Source of the DNA: Methanoregula sp.
GTDB lineage: Archaea > Halobacteriota > Methanomicrobia > Methanomicrobiales > Methanospirillaceae
Length of the DNA stretch: 64,000 nucleotides
Assembly (NCBI GenBank): GCA_041645435.1
Contig: JBAZQB010000002.1
Coordinates: forward strand, 558,001-622,000
Direction of reading: 5' to 3'
The notes under the pieces are model-generated. The model saw nothing but the letters and a program-made list of their open reading frames with translations. It made no database searches and was not told the DNA's origin. Of the stretch, positions 45,327-54,903 are shown one piece after another. Both the position numbers and the translations under genes were made by a program. How positions within the stretch are numbered: position 1 is the stretch's first letter; every line of letters starts with the position of its first letter.

Positions 45327-45495
45327 ACTCCTCACCTTCTTGATTTAATGATAATTGTTTGATTATGTAATTAACAATTCTGGTCTTTCTCTAAGTTCAA
45401 TGCTTATTTATATTTGAGTCCAAATGTTATAATGCAGATGTAAACGAGGAAGATGAAAAAAGATATGTTGTTTTTCAAAAATCTTGGTTGATGAA

Positions 45496-47637
45496 ATGAT
45501 TGTCACTAAAAATTTTCGTCATGATCTTCTTTATCGTGTCATTGATGAGTCCATTGAAATGCAAGTAATAGAAAATATTGTAAAACCGTCATTCGAACGA
45601 TTAAAGAAAATTAATAGTTTGGGGTTATTACCAGAAATTATTGAGATGGCAAAATATTCAAAATATGAACATGCCATTGGAGCAATTTATCAAATAAATT
45701 GTTTAATTGATATTAACGAAAAAGAGGGAATAAAAAAGATCGAACCCAAATATTATCGTCCATTAAAAATTTCTGCTGAATTTCTTCATCTAGGTCATTT
45801 CCCTTTCACTTATTCGACCGAACGAGCCTTATTGATCTCTTTCATTGTAAGTGATCTCGAAAAAAGTCAAAAAGACAAAGAAAAAGTAAGGAAAAAAATT
45901 GAAAATTCGTTACAATATTTAGATCTCGAAGACATCAAAAAGAGTGAATTTATCGAACGAATTTTTTCATTGGAAGATTTTAAGTATCTCTACAGATTTT
46001 TTTCAGTAAATTTATTGTTAGAAAATTGGAATAAATTTTCTTCAAAATTTAGAGATGGAAAATTAACTGACGAAGACAAAAAAATAATAATCGGTAATTT
46101 AATCGATTTTGAATCTCATGGATATCAATATTTGTCTTTAGCAGATAGGGCTGATTACGTTCAAAGGGATTCTTTATATTTTGGTACGATAAAAATTGAC
46201 ATCTCACCTCGACAACTTTATCCAAAAGCATTGGAAGATATTAGAATTGTTACTGTAGAAGAACAATTTTTAATACATAATTTAGAATACCTAAATGAAG
46301 TCTTTTACACAACACCTCAAGTTATTTCATTTACCCGTTTATACGAGAAAATTGTCGCTGCATTAATTTTATCGGAAAATTTTGATTTCCGCTGGTTATC
46401 AGATTATGATGATGATTCATTTAGATGGTTGATCTGTGAAAGTAAAAATAAGAATAATAAAAAAATCGATCTCCCTGAACAATGGATAGACAGAGCAGAT
46501 AAATTATTTAAAAAACATCTTTCATTCGATCGTGTTTTTAGCATTATTGGGGTCCAATTCTCTAAACCTAATACGATTGTTGAAATTGAACATGTTCTAA
46601 TTGGAGATGATAAACCTAAGATTGATCTATTATCGTATCCTTTTGATAGAGGAATTCTTGTATCAATTGATTATTCACAAGTTGAATTATTTGATGACAC
46701 AGAGTATTTACCTTCGCCAGATGATGGTGAATCTCCATCTCCCGAAAACAACACACAATATTTCGATATCCTTGTTTTTCAGAATAAAAAACAAAAAGAT
46801 CTGAGTGAGCTATTAAAAATAATAGCAAATTTAAGTAGATTTCTTTCTCCAAATGATTACACAAAAGTCAGAGAGGGAATTGGTAACTTATTATCGAAAA
46901 CTCGACTTCATACAGTCAAAAATTCTGCGGTCCTTAGATCAATAGCGGAATCAATAATAAAAATTGATGAGATTGACCCTCAAAATGATCTATTTCTTAT
47001 TCGATATATCGATGTGTTATCCAAGGATCCAGAATTTGATGATTTATGGAAGAAATCTGATCTGACAATATGGAAAGAAATGATTTTATCTAAACTTAAA
47101 TCATATGTCGAAAATTCTCATTTTGATAAAAACGAAGCATACATAAGAATATTCAGAGATATTTTGAATCTTCCCATTAAGTTACTTCAAAGTGAGACCT
47201 CAAACGTTTTCCAAAATAAAATATGCGAAGTGTTAATCCAGAAACTTAACGATCAAAGTGAAAAAGAAAAATGGGGCGACATTTTTGAAGCTCTTTGTTT
47301 AATTGAAAAAATCAAACAACCTGAAGGAATTTTTCAAATGTTTATCAGCGGCCACACAGTCGTTGATCCGGCTAATAAATCTAAAACAGATAAAAACGAA
47401 TATGATATCCTTGAATTGAGATTAACTGAAACTGATAACGCCGAACTATGGATTTATTGTTGCTCAATATCTAAGGGAATTGAAGGAAATAATAAGAAGC
47501 AATTGACTACTCTATATGATGCAATTCGAAAGGATTATCCAGAATTAACTATTCGAACGAAATTTTTTATTCCAGAAAACCGATCGAAGAAGAAATGGAC
47601 CCCTAAGATGATTGAATCTGGTATGAACTCAAACTAA
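45496..47637 (+). CDS. Large protein with degenerate HD (SAMHD1-like) domain
   Basis: This roughly 713-residue, very AT-rich gene product has an N-terminal part following the dNTPase/SAMHD1 HD pattern: SFERLKKINSLG, then YSKYEHAIGAIYQ (first His) and EFLHLGHFPFTYSTERAL where active enzymes have LxHDxGHGPFSHxFE. The metal-binding Asp of the HD pair is missing by a one-residue deletion, so catalysis by the usual mechanism is doubtful. The C-terminal 400 residues are not recognised. A TTG start at 45484 adds four residues. A better ribosome-binding site (GAGGA) lies before an ATG at 45453 that is in a different frame. It ends convergent to the HEPN-like gene. Confidence 0.65.
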   Translation: MIVTKNFRHDLLYRVIDESIEMQVIENIVKPSFERLKKINSLGLLPEIIEMAKYSKYEHAIGAIYQINCLIDINEKEGIKKIEPKYYRPLKISAEFLHLGHFPFTYSTERALLISFIVSDLEKSQKDKEKVRKKIENSLQYLDLEDIKKSEFIERIFSLEDFKYLYRFFSVNLLLENWNKFSSKFRDGKLTDEDKKIIIGNLIDFESHGYQYLSLADRADYVQRDSLYFGTIKIDISPRQLYPKALEDIRIVTVEEQFLIHNLEYLNEVFYTTPQVISFTRLYEKIVAALILSENFDFRWLSDYDDDSFRWLICESKNKNNKKIDLPEQWIDRADKLFKKHLSFDRVFSIIGVQFSKPNTIVEIEHVLIGDDKPKIDLLSYPFDRGILVSIDYSQVELFDDTEYLPSPDDGESPSPENNTQYFDILVFQNKKQKDLSELLKIIANLSRFLSPNDYTKVREGIGNLLSKTRLHTVKNSAVLRSIAESIIKIDEIDPQNDLFLIRYIDVLSKDPEFDDLWKKSDLTIWKEMILSKLKSYVENSHFDKNEAYIRIFRDILNLPIKLLQSETSNVFQNKICEVLIQKLNDQSEKEKWGDIFEALCLIEKIKQPEGIFQMFISGHTVVDPANKSKTDKNEYDILELRLTETDNAELWIYCCSISKGIEGNNKKQLTTLYDAIRKDYPELTIRTKFFIPENRSKKKWTPKMIESGMNSN

Positions 47638-47664
47638 TCAATATCTCACTATCTTCGATCACAT

Positions 47665-48390
47665 CTAATCATCTTGATAATCGTCGTCAAAATCCCTAAA
47701 ATGCTCGGCTCTGTCATCAAGTATTTGTTTTCTTTCTTCGTCAATCCCAACACTGATACTTTCTAAATTATCGGATAACCATGTCATCATTTCATTAAGT
47801 TTATGAACATTCAAAGTTTGGACACCTGTGTCATTTAATAAAATACGTCCGTCGCTAGCGACAGGATATCTGAATGCCTCAGAATTTCCATCGTATTTCG
47901 ATAACTCATTTATGCAATATTCAATTGTACGATAAATTTTACTTCCATCAGGACCTAAATCATCATAATTTTCCCAGTGTTCGCTTTTTTTAAATCGAAT
48001 TAAACATTTTTTCCATAGTTCAAGAATATTATGGCTTTTCATTTCTTCATCCCAAATTGTACAAGTGAATATTCCATCAATTTTTCTGTGACTTGGGATC
48101 TCATCTGACAAAATCATAGAACTTAACAAAATTTCTTTTAACCTAAGTTCGACATAATGCCTAAAAAGAAAAAATATAGGGTAGCCAAACGTGGAGTATA
48201 ACGCTCCATCATCTTTTATTTTTCGGGCGTAAGATAATCCGGCTTCTTTATACGCTAATGCATAGCCATTCCATGGATTACTTACAATATCTGAGTTGCA
48301 TACATTTGACCAGAGGTTGGGGTTTCCTCCAATATCAAAAATCTTAATATTCATTTTAGGGCGTTTTGCGAAATTATCGGGACCGATCAT
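47665..48390 (-). CDS. HEPN-like protein in defence region
   Basis: This roughly 241-residue protein is not fully recognised. The helix YPIFFLFRHYVELRLKEIL has the look of the first helices of HEPN-like proteins, which often have an FLYRHxLELRLK segment in phage-defence and toxin families. The Arg and His here (FRH) could be part of a nuclease site. Two acidic stretches close the protein (DDRAEHFRDFDDDYQDD). The ATG at 48390 has AAGGTGA six bases before it and is preferred to a GTG at 48462 without one. It is AT-rich like its left-hand neighbours. Confidence 0.6.
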   Translation of the reverse strand: MIGPDNFAKRPKMNIKIFDIGGNPNLWSNVCNSDIVSNPWNGYALAYKEAGLSYARKIKDDGALYSTFGYPIFFLFRHYVELRLKEILLSSMILSDEIPSHRKIDGIFTCTIWDEEMKSHNILELWKKCLIRFKKSEHWENYDDLGPDGSKIYRTIEYCINELSKYDGNSEAFRYPVASDGRILLNDTGVQTLNVHKLNEMMTWLSDNLESISVGIDEERKQILDDRAEHFRDFDDDYQDD

Positions 48391-48508
48391 TTTTGTCACC
48401 TTATATCCAATGATTTTTACAATAAAGTCAGATTGAGACCTATTTTGTTTGCTAAACTTCACAAGAACGATTCTTGTTTATTTGTAATTGGATGTTCAGA
48501 AAAATATC

Positions 48509-50674
48509 TCATTTTTTTAGTAGCGAAACCCCCGTATCAATATACCTCCTCGCATACTCCGCGATCTGCAAATTCTCCGGTACGAACTGATCGTACTTCT
48601 CGCTCGTCCGGGCCTTGAACTTCTCCGCAATCTCCTCCGGAGACGGACATGATGCAAGCATCTCTTTGTACTTTTCCATAATCTGTGATGGCGAGACACC
48701 CTTGAATTTTAAAGCGATCTCCTCATCTTCTACATGAAGTCCGGCGAACTCTTTGCCTAATGTAAAAAGTGTCCGGTGTTTTGCCGAGCCGGTCCAGGTA
48801 AACCAGTACGTGTGAGCACCGTCGATCACGAACGGATTCTCCGCAAGCCCGGCTTCCCGGGCAGCATGCTGTGCTTCCCTGAGCATGGCCTGTGCCTTAA
48901 GATCGAGATATGCGGGAACGTAATCAGAGGTTACGATCTCGCGCATCTTCCCCCGGATGCGGGTGTGGATATCTGCCCCGCCACCTCCGAAATATTTCGG
49001 CACCTTTCCCCCTTTCGAGGGCTCGACAAAAATCTCGTTTCGTTTGAAATCAATCTCAAGGATCTCCCAGCGACGCCCTGCAAGGATCAGGAACCTGCGT
49101 GTCTCAAGATCGGGAGCCGACTGGATGCTGCCGATCTTTCCTCCCTTGTGGATGACACTGAATTCCTTTGGCGTGGTGAAGGCAGAGTAGAATTCAAAAT
49201 TGTTGACAATTCTTTCTCCCTCAAGGCCAAGGATCAGTACGTCCCTCTCATCCTGTTCGATAAGATCTGCGACTCCCATGCTCCGTAAGATCTGGATGAA
49301 ATCCTCCTGCCGGACATTCTGGAAAGCCCCATCTTTTACAAGGGTATCGAAAAGATCCTTTGCTGTCGATCCACCGTGTTCTTTGATGACACTGAGGATC
49401 TGCTGTATCAATGTTGAAAAATGGTAAAAGTCGATCTGCGGGGGCTCATTCCATTTTTCGATCATCAGCTCCGACATCGCAACCGCCCGGAGAAGTTCGG
49501 GGTGAAGACGTTCCACAATGGAATCCTCTTCAGATCCCTTCTCGATGATGAACATGATCAGGATAGACGGTTCACCCTCTTTGCGCCCGCTCCTGCCAAG
49601 ACGCTGTGCGAGTGAATTCACCGACCAAGGGGCTCCGATTTGCCCGATTCGCGAAACGTTTCCGACATCGATTCCCATCTCCAGTGTGCTCGAACAGAAT
49701 GTGGCCGTGGGCCGGTTCGACTTCAGGGCATCTTCCGTATCTTCGCGTTCGCTTTTCGAGAGTGAGCCATGATGAATCCGGAAACAATCCGGTAAGCCCT
49801 TTCTTTCAAGGTAGTTTCTCGTACTGTCTGTATAGTATTCCAGGAGTCCGCGGCTGTTCACGAAAATCAGAGCAGTTTTCCCATAGAAATACCGGACAAT
49901 ATCATCGACGACCTGAGATGCCGTCAGGTTCTTCTGGTCCTCTTTCGTTTGTTTGTCTTTGGATGTTTGCTCAAGGACATAACCACGGACAAGATATTTG
50001 ATCTCTTTTTCCTCGCTTGGATCGGAAATGATTGTTATCGAATCCGGGTTCCGGGGGATGAGCCACTTTTTTGCCAGCTCTGGATCACCAAAGGTTGCAG
50101 AGAGGCCGACAAGCCGGACACCTTTCGGGCTCTTGTGCAGTACCCGGGACAGCAGGCTCTTTAGGTGTGCTCCCCGCTCGGATCCGATGAACGAGTGCAT
50201 CTCGTCAATGACGATAAACGAGAGCGAGCCGAAAAGCCGGGAGAGATCGTCTGAATGATTGATGAAAAGAGACTCGATTGATTCGGGCGTGATGAGGAGA
50301 ACGCCGGATGGATTTTTAAGAAATTTTGCCTTCCCGCTGCTTCCGACATCCCCGTGCCATTTGAAGACCGGGATTTCTGCGAGCTCGCACAGTTTTTCGA
50401 GACGCTGGAATTGATCGTTGATAAGCGCTTTCAGGGGACCAACATAGATCGCCGAAACTCCGACTCCTTTCTTCTCGATAATTTGGGAAAGGATCGGGAG
50501 GAATGCAGCCTCGGTTTTACCGGACGCAGTTTTTGCAGAAATGATCAGGTTATGATCGGTAGTGTATAATTCCAGGATTGCATCCTTCTGGATCGGCCTG
50601 AGCTCTTCCCATTGCATCTTGTAGAGTTTTTCCTGAATTTTCGGATGCAGGTATGAAAAAGCGGTTTTTTCCAT
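48509..50674 (-). CDS. BrxHI/Lhr-like DEAD/H helicase
   Basis: This 721-residue SF2 helicase has Q-motif-like RPIQKDAI, Walker A SAKTASGKTEAAF (Lys53), VGPLKALINDQ, motif II IDEMHSF, SAT (LVGLSATF), and the second RecA domain with ALIFVNSR, TLEMGIDVG and QRLGRSGR. An Lhr-type C-terminal extension of about 300 residues follows. BrxHI helicases of BREX type 2 have this form. It is the third gene of a TerB, DUF2791 ATPase, helicase cassette and starts 18 bases after the ATPase stop. A role in phage defence is inferred from this arrangement. Confidence 0.82.
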   Translation of the reverse strand: MEKTAFSYLHPKIQEKLYKMQWEELRPIQKDAILELYTTDHNLIISAKTASGKTEAAFLPILSQIIEKKGVGVSAIYVGPLKALINDQFQRLEKLCELAEIPVFKWHGDVGSSGKAKFLKNPSGVLLITPESIESLFINHSDDLSRLFGSLSFIVIDEMHSFIGSERGAHLKSLLSRVLHKSPKGVRLVGLSATFGDPELAKKWLIPRNPDSITIISDPSEEKEIKYLVRGYVLEQTSKDKQTKEDQKNLTASQVVDDIVRYFYGKTALIFVNSRGLLEYYTDSTRNYLERKGLPDCFRIHHGSLSKSEREDTEDALKSNRPTATFCSSTLEMGIDVGNVSRIGQIGAPWSVNSLAQRLGRSGRKEGEPSILIMFIIEKGSEEDSIVERLHPELLRAVAMSELMIEKWNEPPQIDFYHFSTLIQQILSVIKEHGGSTAKDLFDTLVKDGAFQNVRQEDFIQILRSMGVADLIEQDERDVLILGLEGERIVNNFEFYSAFTTPKEFSVIHKGGKIGSIQSAPDLETRRFLILAGRRWEILEIDFKRNEIFVEPSKGGKVPKYFGGGGADIHTRIRGKMREIVTSDYVPAYLDLKAQAMLREAQHAAREAGLAENPFVIDGAHTYWFTWTGSAKHRTLFTLGKEFAGLHVEDEEIALKFKGVSPSQIMEKYKEMLASCPSPEEIAEKFKARTSEKYDQFVPENLQIAEYARRYIDTGVSLLKK

Positions 50675-50692
50675 TCGGGTGTTCCTGAAAAA

Positions 50693-52036
50693 TTACAATT
50701 TGAATGATACGAGATCATCAACGGGTTTGGGTTGGACGGGTTTTTCCGGAATTTTCTCTTCTGGTTTTTCACAGATTTCAGGATCTTGAGATTTTTCGAC
50801 CGGCGTGTTGTTCAGCAGAATTTCCCAGGATGTTCCGGGATTTTGTTCAAGGATGGAAAGCATTCGGACAAAACTCCGGATAATATCCCTGGGTGTAAGG
50901 AAGAATTCTGCCCCCAGTGTCTTCTGGCAGTGTTGAAGGAACCCTTCAATACCACTGTCGGGAAGAAGATATTTTGCGGGATCATCATACGCAAAAACAT
51001 TCCTGATATTGTAGAGAAGAACGTAGGTATCTTCTTTTGACAGGTTCTCCAGTTCGATGACCGGGCTACTGAAATCTTTCAGCCCTGCGACATTGAAATT
51101 ATCTTTAAGAGCGAGACGACTGGCAAGAGCTCCATAACTGACGAGACCTCTCCGCTGGTCCTTGAGGCATTCGTCAGTACCGGCAAAAATAAAACCGATT
51201 CCCGATACGTTTCCCTGGAGACAATCGTTCACGATATGCAGAATAGTTTCATAATTCGAATTACGGGCCTGGGTATTATTTAGCCGATGAGACAGTACTC
51301 CGAGTTCGTCAAGGTTGACAAGAAGCCCGGAATAACCGGCCATCTTCACAAAACGACCCCATAATTTCAGATAGTCGTAAATGGTTTTGTCTTCGATGAT
51401 TGTCCGGACGCCAAGATCCTGCCGTGCCTCAGTCTTGGTGGAATACTCCCCCGAGAGCCAGCGGATCGCTGAAGCCATGAGTACATCGTCGCCCTTCTGG
51501 TATCCTTCAAAATACTTGCAGAGGACGGTGGCAAAATCATATCCGCTGACAAATTCCTGGAGGCATTTCAGTTCCTGGGGAATCTGTTCAAGGATCTCTT
51601 CAGTGCTCTTGCCCTCTTTCCGGAGACGCTGATCAAGATCGGAAATCCATCGTTCGATAAGTCCTGACAGAGCACCGCCCTCTGGTTTTGCCCTAACTGC
51701 AAAATTGTGGACTAATTCAGTATAGAGTGCCCGGGCATCATTATCTGACGAATACAAGCGTCTCTCAAGACTGATGTCTGCTTGGGCTACGACAAATTTC
51801 TTTTCAAGGGCAACAATCCGGCAGAGGTTTAAGAAAAAACTTTTGCCCGAACCATAGCGTCCTATGATGAAGCGGATCGTGGCCCCATCATTCTGAATCC
51901 GGTTCAGATCAGATAATATTGCGCTGACTTCATTTTTTCTGCCGACCTGGATATGTTCAAGGCCGATCCTTGGAACAACCCCCGCACTCAGCGACTGGAT
52001 AATCGCATCCCGTTCTCTTTGTTTCAGTTTCCCCAT
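50693..52036 (-). CDS. BrxD-like P-loop ATPase (DUF2791)
   Basis: This roughly 447-residue ATPase opens with a RERDAIIQSLSAGVVPRIGL segment and has Walker A IGRYGSGKSFFLNL (about residues 58-71). The sensor strand LLVNLDELGVLSHR, FIFAGTDECL and a C-terminal helical region with TPRDIIRSFVRML follow. This is the DUF2791/BrxD pattern, known as an accessory of type 2 BREX. A Pro/Glu-rich tail (PEEKIPEKPVQPKPVDD) may bind a partner. The ATG at 52036 has GGAG six bases upstream; a GTG at 52048 is less likely. It lies between the TerB and helicase genes with gaps of 26 and 18 bases. Confidence 0.85.
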   Translation of the reverse strand: MGKLKQRERDAIIQSLSAGVVPRIGLEHIQVGRKNEVSAILSDLNRIQNDGATIRFIIGRYGSGKSFFLNLCRIVALEKKFVVAQADISLERRLYSSDNDARALYTELVHNFAVRAKPEGGALSGLIERWISDLDQRLRKEGKSTEEILEQIPQELKCLQEFVSGYDFATVLCKYFEGYQKGDDVLMASAIRWLSGEYSTKTEARQDLGVRTIIEDKTIYDYLKLWGRFVKMAGYSGLLVNLDELGVLSHRLNNTQARNSNYETILHIVNDCLQGNVSGIGFIFAGTDECLKDQRRGLVSYGALASRLALKDNFNVAGLKDFSSPVIELENLSKEDTYVLLYNIRNVFAYDDPAKYLLPDSGIEGFLQHCQKTLGAEFFLTPRDIIRSFVRMLSILEQNPGTSWEILLNNTPVEKSQDPEICEKPEEKIPEKPVQPKPVDDLVSFKL

Positions 52037-52062
52037 AATCCGCTCCACTCGCCGTCAATTGA

Positions 52063-54402
52063 TCATTTCTGGTAATTGATTACGATACGGCTTTCGCTTT
52101 CTTCCAGAAGAAAATCTCCCAGTTCCTCATCGGCCCAAGTATTAATGTCATCGAACGCGGCCCTCGGCATCAGGTTATGTTTTCTGGCAAGACCGGTGAA
52201 GTCATCCTGGCTCATCTCATCTGTTTTCATTATATCATGTAACATCGAGAGATATTTTGTGTCAAGTGAAGGAATGGTTTCAGGGGCAAATGGGAGATCG
52301 AATTCACCGGGTCGTGTATAAGTTTTAACCGGTGTTTCCGGAATTTTTACTTCCGGCTCAATGTCGATTTCCATCTCTTTTTCTTCCTGTTCGAAAACAG
52401 AAGCGAGGATATCCTGAACCGCCCGGGTATCCTCCATTGTCTGTTTCAGTTTCTCTCTGTTGATACTGAATTCCGGTTTAATTACCGGTGGGGGGATTGC
52501 CTCTCCTTTCCGGGTTTTTCCGGATTTTAATACGGTTATCGGTTCATCAGGAACGTGCCCGACAAGGAATTTCTTAATGAGTTCGTCAGAAACAGTGGGA
52601 TCAATCTCCAATGCTTTGAAAACTGTTTTTATTGCCTTCTGTTCTTCTTTCACGAATTTATTATCAAGTAAGACGATCTCTCCGAGAAAATTTGCAAGGG
52701 CAATTTTTTGTTCGGGATTCAGGTGCTTACTCAATCGTTTGCCGATCCTTGACAAAGATGGTGGCTGAATTGCAAGGACCTGTTGAAGCCCTTTGAGGCA
52801 GTTGATTTCTGAAGGCTTTAGGGTAAATCTTTCGGTAAAAAACTGATAGAGTAAGTCTTCTTCCTCCGGAGATACGTTTTCATCTGATGCAGCAATACCA
52901 TGTGCCATCTCAAAGATTAATGCCGCTCTCTGGAAATTTTCTGTAATTATGTTTTCTTTATCGTCAATAGGAATGATCGCAACAGCATCGTTCCACTTAT
53001 ACGAAGTGCCGGCTATCGCAGGATCCGGGACAATGACATATCCCATCTCTTCAGCAGTTGTTGAGATCGTCCTACTTTGCGTGGCAGTTAATGAAGCCCT
53101 TTCTTCAATGCCTAAAAAACCAGCAAACTCAGATATCTTAGCAATAGTCAGACCATTAACCGGGGTTTTAGAGGAGAGATATTGCTGCCATAATTCCAAG
53201 TCCGGGTGAATCATTCCCTCTTTCAATTCATCCGGGATCAGACTGTACACTTCTCTGGTCACTTTTCCCCCGGTCTTTTCGAGCTTATTTGTCAGGGGTT
53301 TGAGTTCCTCTAAACATTCAGACCAGATTTTGGAAAGTCTCTGGAAATGCTCCGTGCCTTGTGATGGAATGCATAAGCTCACAGATTCAATGCGTTTTGT
53401 TGCTGGTGAATAACCAACGTATCCAAGCAATGATGGGCTTGCTGGTCGATAATCCATTTGAAAAAGGTTGTAATCTGGATCAATGGGAATTCCTTGTGGG
53501 AAATGAATCTGAAATTTTTCTTTAAAGAGTCGTTTCAGAAGTTCTGGATTTTTTTTCACAATATTACTTTTAGGTGAACTTCGGGAATTTTTTGACAGCG
53601 AATATCCTAACTCCCATGAAACGGATTTGTTATTTCTCCAACACCAGGACAAAATTACATTTGCAGAGATTTCATCAAGGTTATCAAATGCGGGAAAAAA
53701 TCTGAAAATTGCAGATTCATCCATCTCATTAAGCCGGGAGCCCACAAGGTAAGCGATAAAATGATTCACGTAAGAATTGAAAGAATTGGAATTTGGATAG
53801 CGGGTAAGGAGCCGACGTGCTTCCACCAATAATTTTTCCGTGTCCTCTTTTTCGATTATTCCCCGGCGTTCGAGTCCGTAAAAATATATGAATGCATACC
53901 CAATTTCATCCAGGTCATCATTTCGCCCTCGGGAAAGCCACGATAAATATTTTCCCCGTTGTCCCGGAGTCAGGTTTGAATATTGGGGATAATAGGAGAG
54001 TGTTTGTGAATCAGTTACGGTCTTTCCTATCGACAGTTTCCGATCAATGCATGATGCCTCTTGCGGCAAGCTGGCTCCATCCGACCAGTATGTTAGAGGA
54101 TTTACTATCGTATATCCATGGACCGTTATTGAATTGCCAAAACCAACCCAGTTCAAATTATGTCCGGATCTTGTTTGAGAAAATTCATCGTTTGAGTTTG
54201 ATCGTGCAATTTTAATTTCAATAGTTCCGGATTGCGTATTGGCTTTTCTTATTGCCTCTACTCGAATGGGTTGTTTTGACGGAAGTTTGGATGAAGGTGT
54301 TTTACTATTAGGTGTGCTAACCAATTTCAAAAAAACAATTAAGCCGCCGATTATTAAACACAGGATAAAAAGAATACCGACGAAAGAATCGATTAAGCCC
54401 AT
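52063..54402 (-). CDS. Membrane-anchored TerB-N/TerB/TerB-C protein
   Basis: This 779-residue protein has one N-terminal membrane helix (about 5-27). A TerB-N domain follows (about 80-290, with NWVGFGNSITVHGYTIVNPL and YPQYSNLTPGQRGKYLSWLS), then a central TerB-like helical domain (about 500-620, with EMAHGIAASDENVSPEEEDL), and a TerB-C region at the end (about 690-779, with GLARKHNLMPRAAFDDINTWA). TerB domains are metal-binding helical modules tied to stress and phage resistance. AGGG lies seven bases before the ATG. It leads the cassette TerB - BrxD-like - BrxHI-like and is likely its membrane or sensing part. Confidence 0.8.
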   Translation of the reverse strand: MGLIDSFVGILFILCLIIGGLIVFLKLVSTPNSKTPSSKLPSKQPIRVEAIRKANTQSGTIEIKIARSNSNDEFSQTRSGHNLNWVGFGNSITVHGYTIVNPLTYWSDGASLPQEASCIDRKLSIGKTVTDSQTLSYYPQYSNLTPGQRGKYLSWLSRGRNDDLDEIGYAFIYFYGLERRGIIEKEDTEKLLVEARRLLTRYPNSNSFNSYVNHFIAYLVGSRLNEMDESAIFRFFPAFDNLDEISANVILSWCWRNNKSVSWELGYSLSKNSRSSPKSNIVKKNPELLKRLFKEKFQIHFPQGIPIDPDYNLFQMDYRPASPSLLGYVGYSPATKRIESVSLCIPSQGTEHFQRLSKIWSECLEELKPLTNKLEKTGGKVTREVYSLIPDELKEGMIHPDLELWQQYLSSKTPVNGLTIAKISEFAGFLGIEERASLTATQSRTISTTAEEMGYVIVPDPAIAGTSYKWNDAVAIIPIDDKENIITENFQRAALIFEMAHGIAASDENVSPEEEDLLYQFFTERFTLKPSEINCLKGLQQVLAIQPPSLSRIGKRLSKHLNPEQKIALANFLGEIVLLDNKFVKEEQKAIKTVFKALEIDPTVSDELIKKFLVGHVPDEPITVLKSGKTRKGEAIPPPVIKPEFSINREKLKQTMEDTRAVQDILASVFEQEEKEMEIDIEPEVKIPETPVKTYTRPGEFDLPFAPETIPSLDTKYLSMLHDIMKTDEMSQDDFTGLARKHNLMPRAAFDDINTWADEELGDFLLEESESRIVINYQK

Positions 54403-54454
54403 TTTATACCCTTAATAGTCCATTTATTCTTGACAAGAATATAGTATATTCTAT

Positions 54455-54746
54455 TTAATCCCGCCTCCGGATAATCCGCCACAAACTTAAACTCAAACAC
54501 TCCCGCTGCGAAAGCCGGGCCGGAAAATCCCCGTACTCATACGAAGCATTCATCATCGCAAACTCCCGGGGGATCATTTCCTGCACATCGCGTAACTGCT
54601 CCTCGTAGAACGCATAGGGCTTCGTTGCGCCGGTTTTCAGGAACACGAGTTCGGTGCTGATCTCATCGGCACTTTTCCGGTAATACTCCTTTGCCCAGAG
54701 TACATACGCCGCCATCTGGAGTTCCGTCTCATACTCGTCATCGTCC
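54455..54746 (-). pseudogene. Truncated, frameshifted copy of the PD-(D/E)XK nuclease at 59901
   Basis: About 95 codons match the C-terminal third of the nuclease at 59901-60755 (ELQMAAYVLWAKEYY, TELVFLKTGATKPYAF, EMIPREFAMMNASYEYGDFP). After RECLS a one-base deletion shifts the frame, so the cysteines of the FeS-type tail are lost. The N-terminal two thirds, with the active site, are absent. An open frame extends upstream to 54829 without homology. This is dead sequence next to the TerB cassette. Confidence 0.8.
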
Positions 54747-54903
54747 CTGTGGTAGTTATAAATCGCCGTATATCTGTCTCCCGTTCTGCCGGTCAAGTCA
54801 GAAGTATCGAATAAAGAATGAAAAAACAATTTTATAAAATCATTTTCACACCGCCCGGCACAAGGTTAATACTCCTGGTTCCGAAGGTGAACTAAGAAGA
54901 AAT

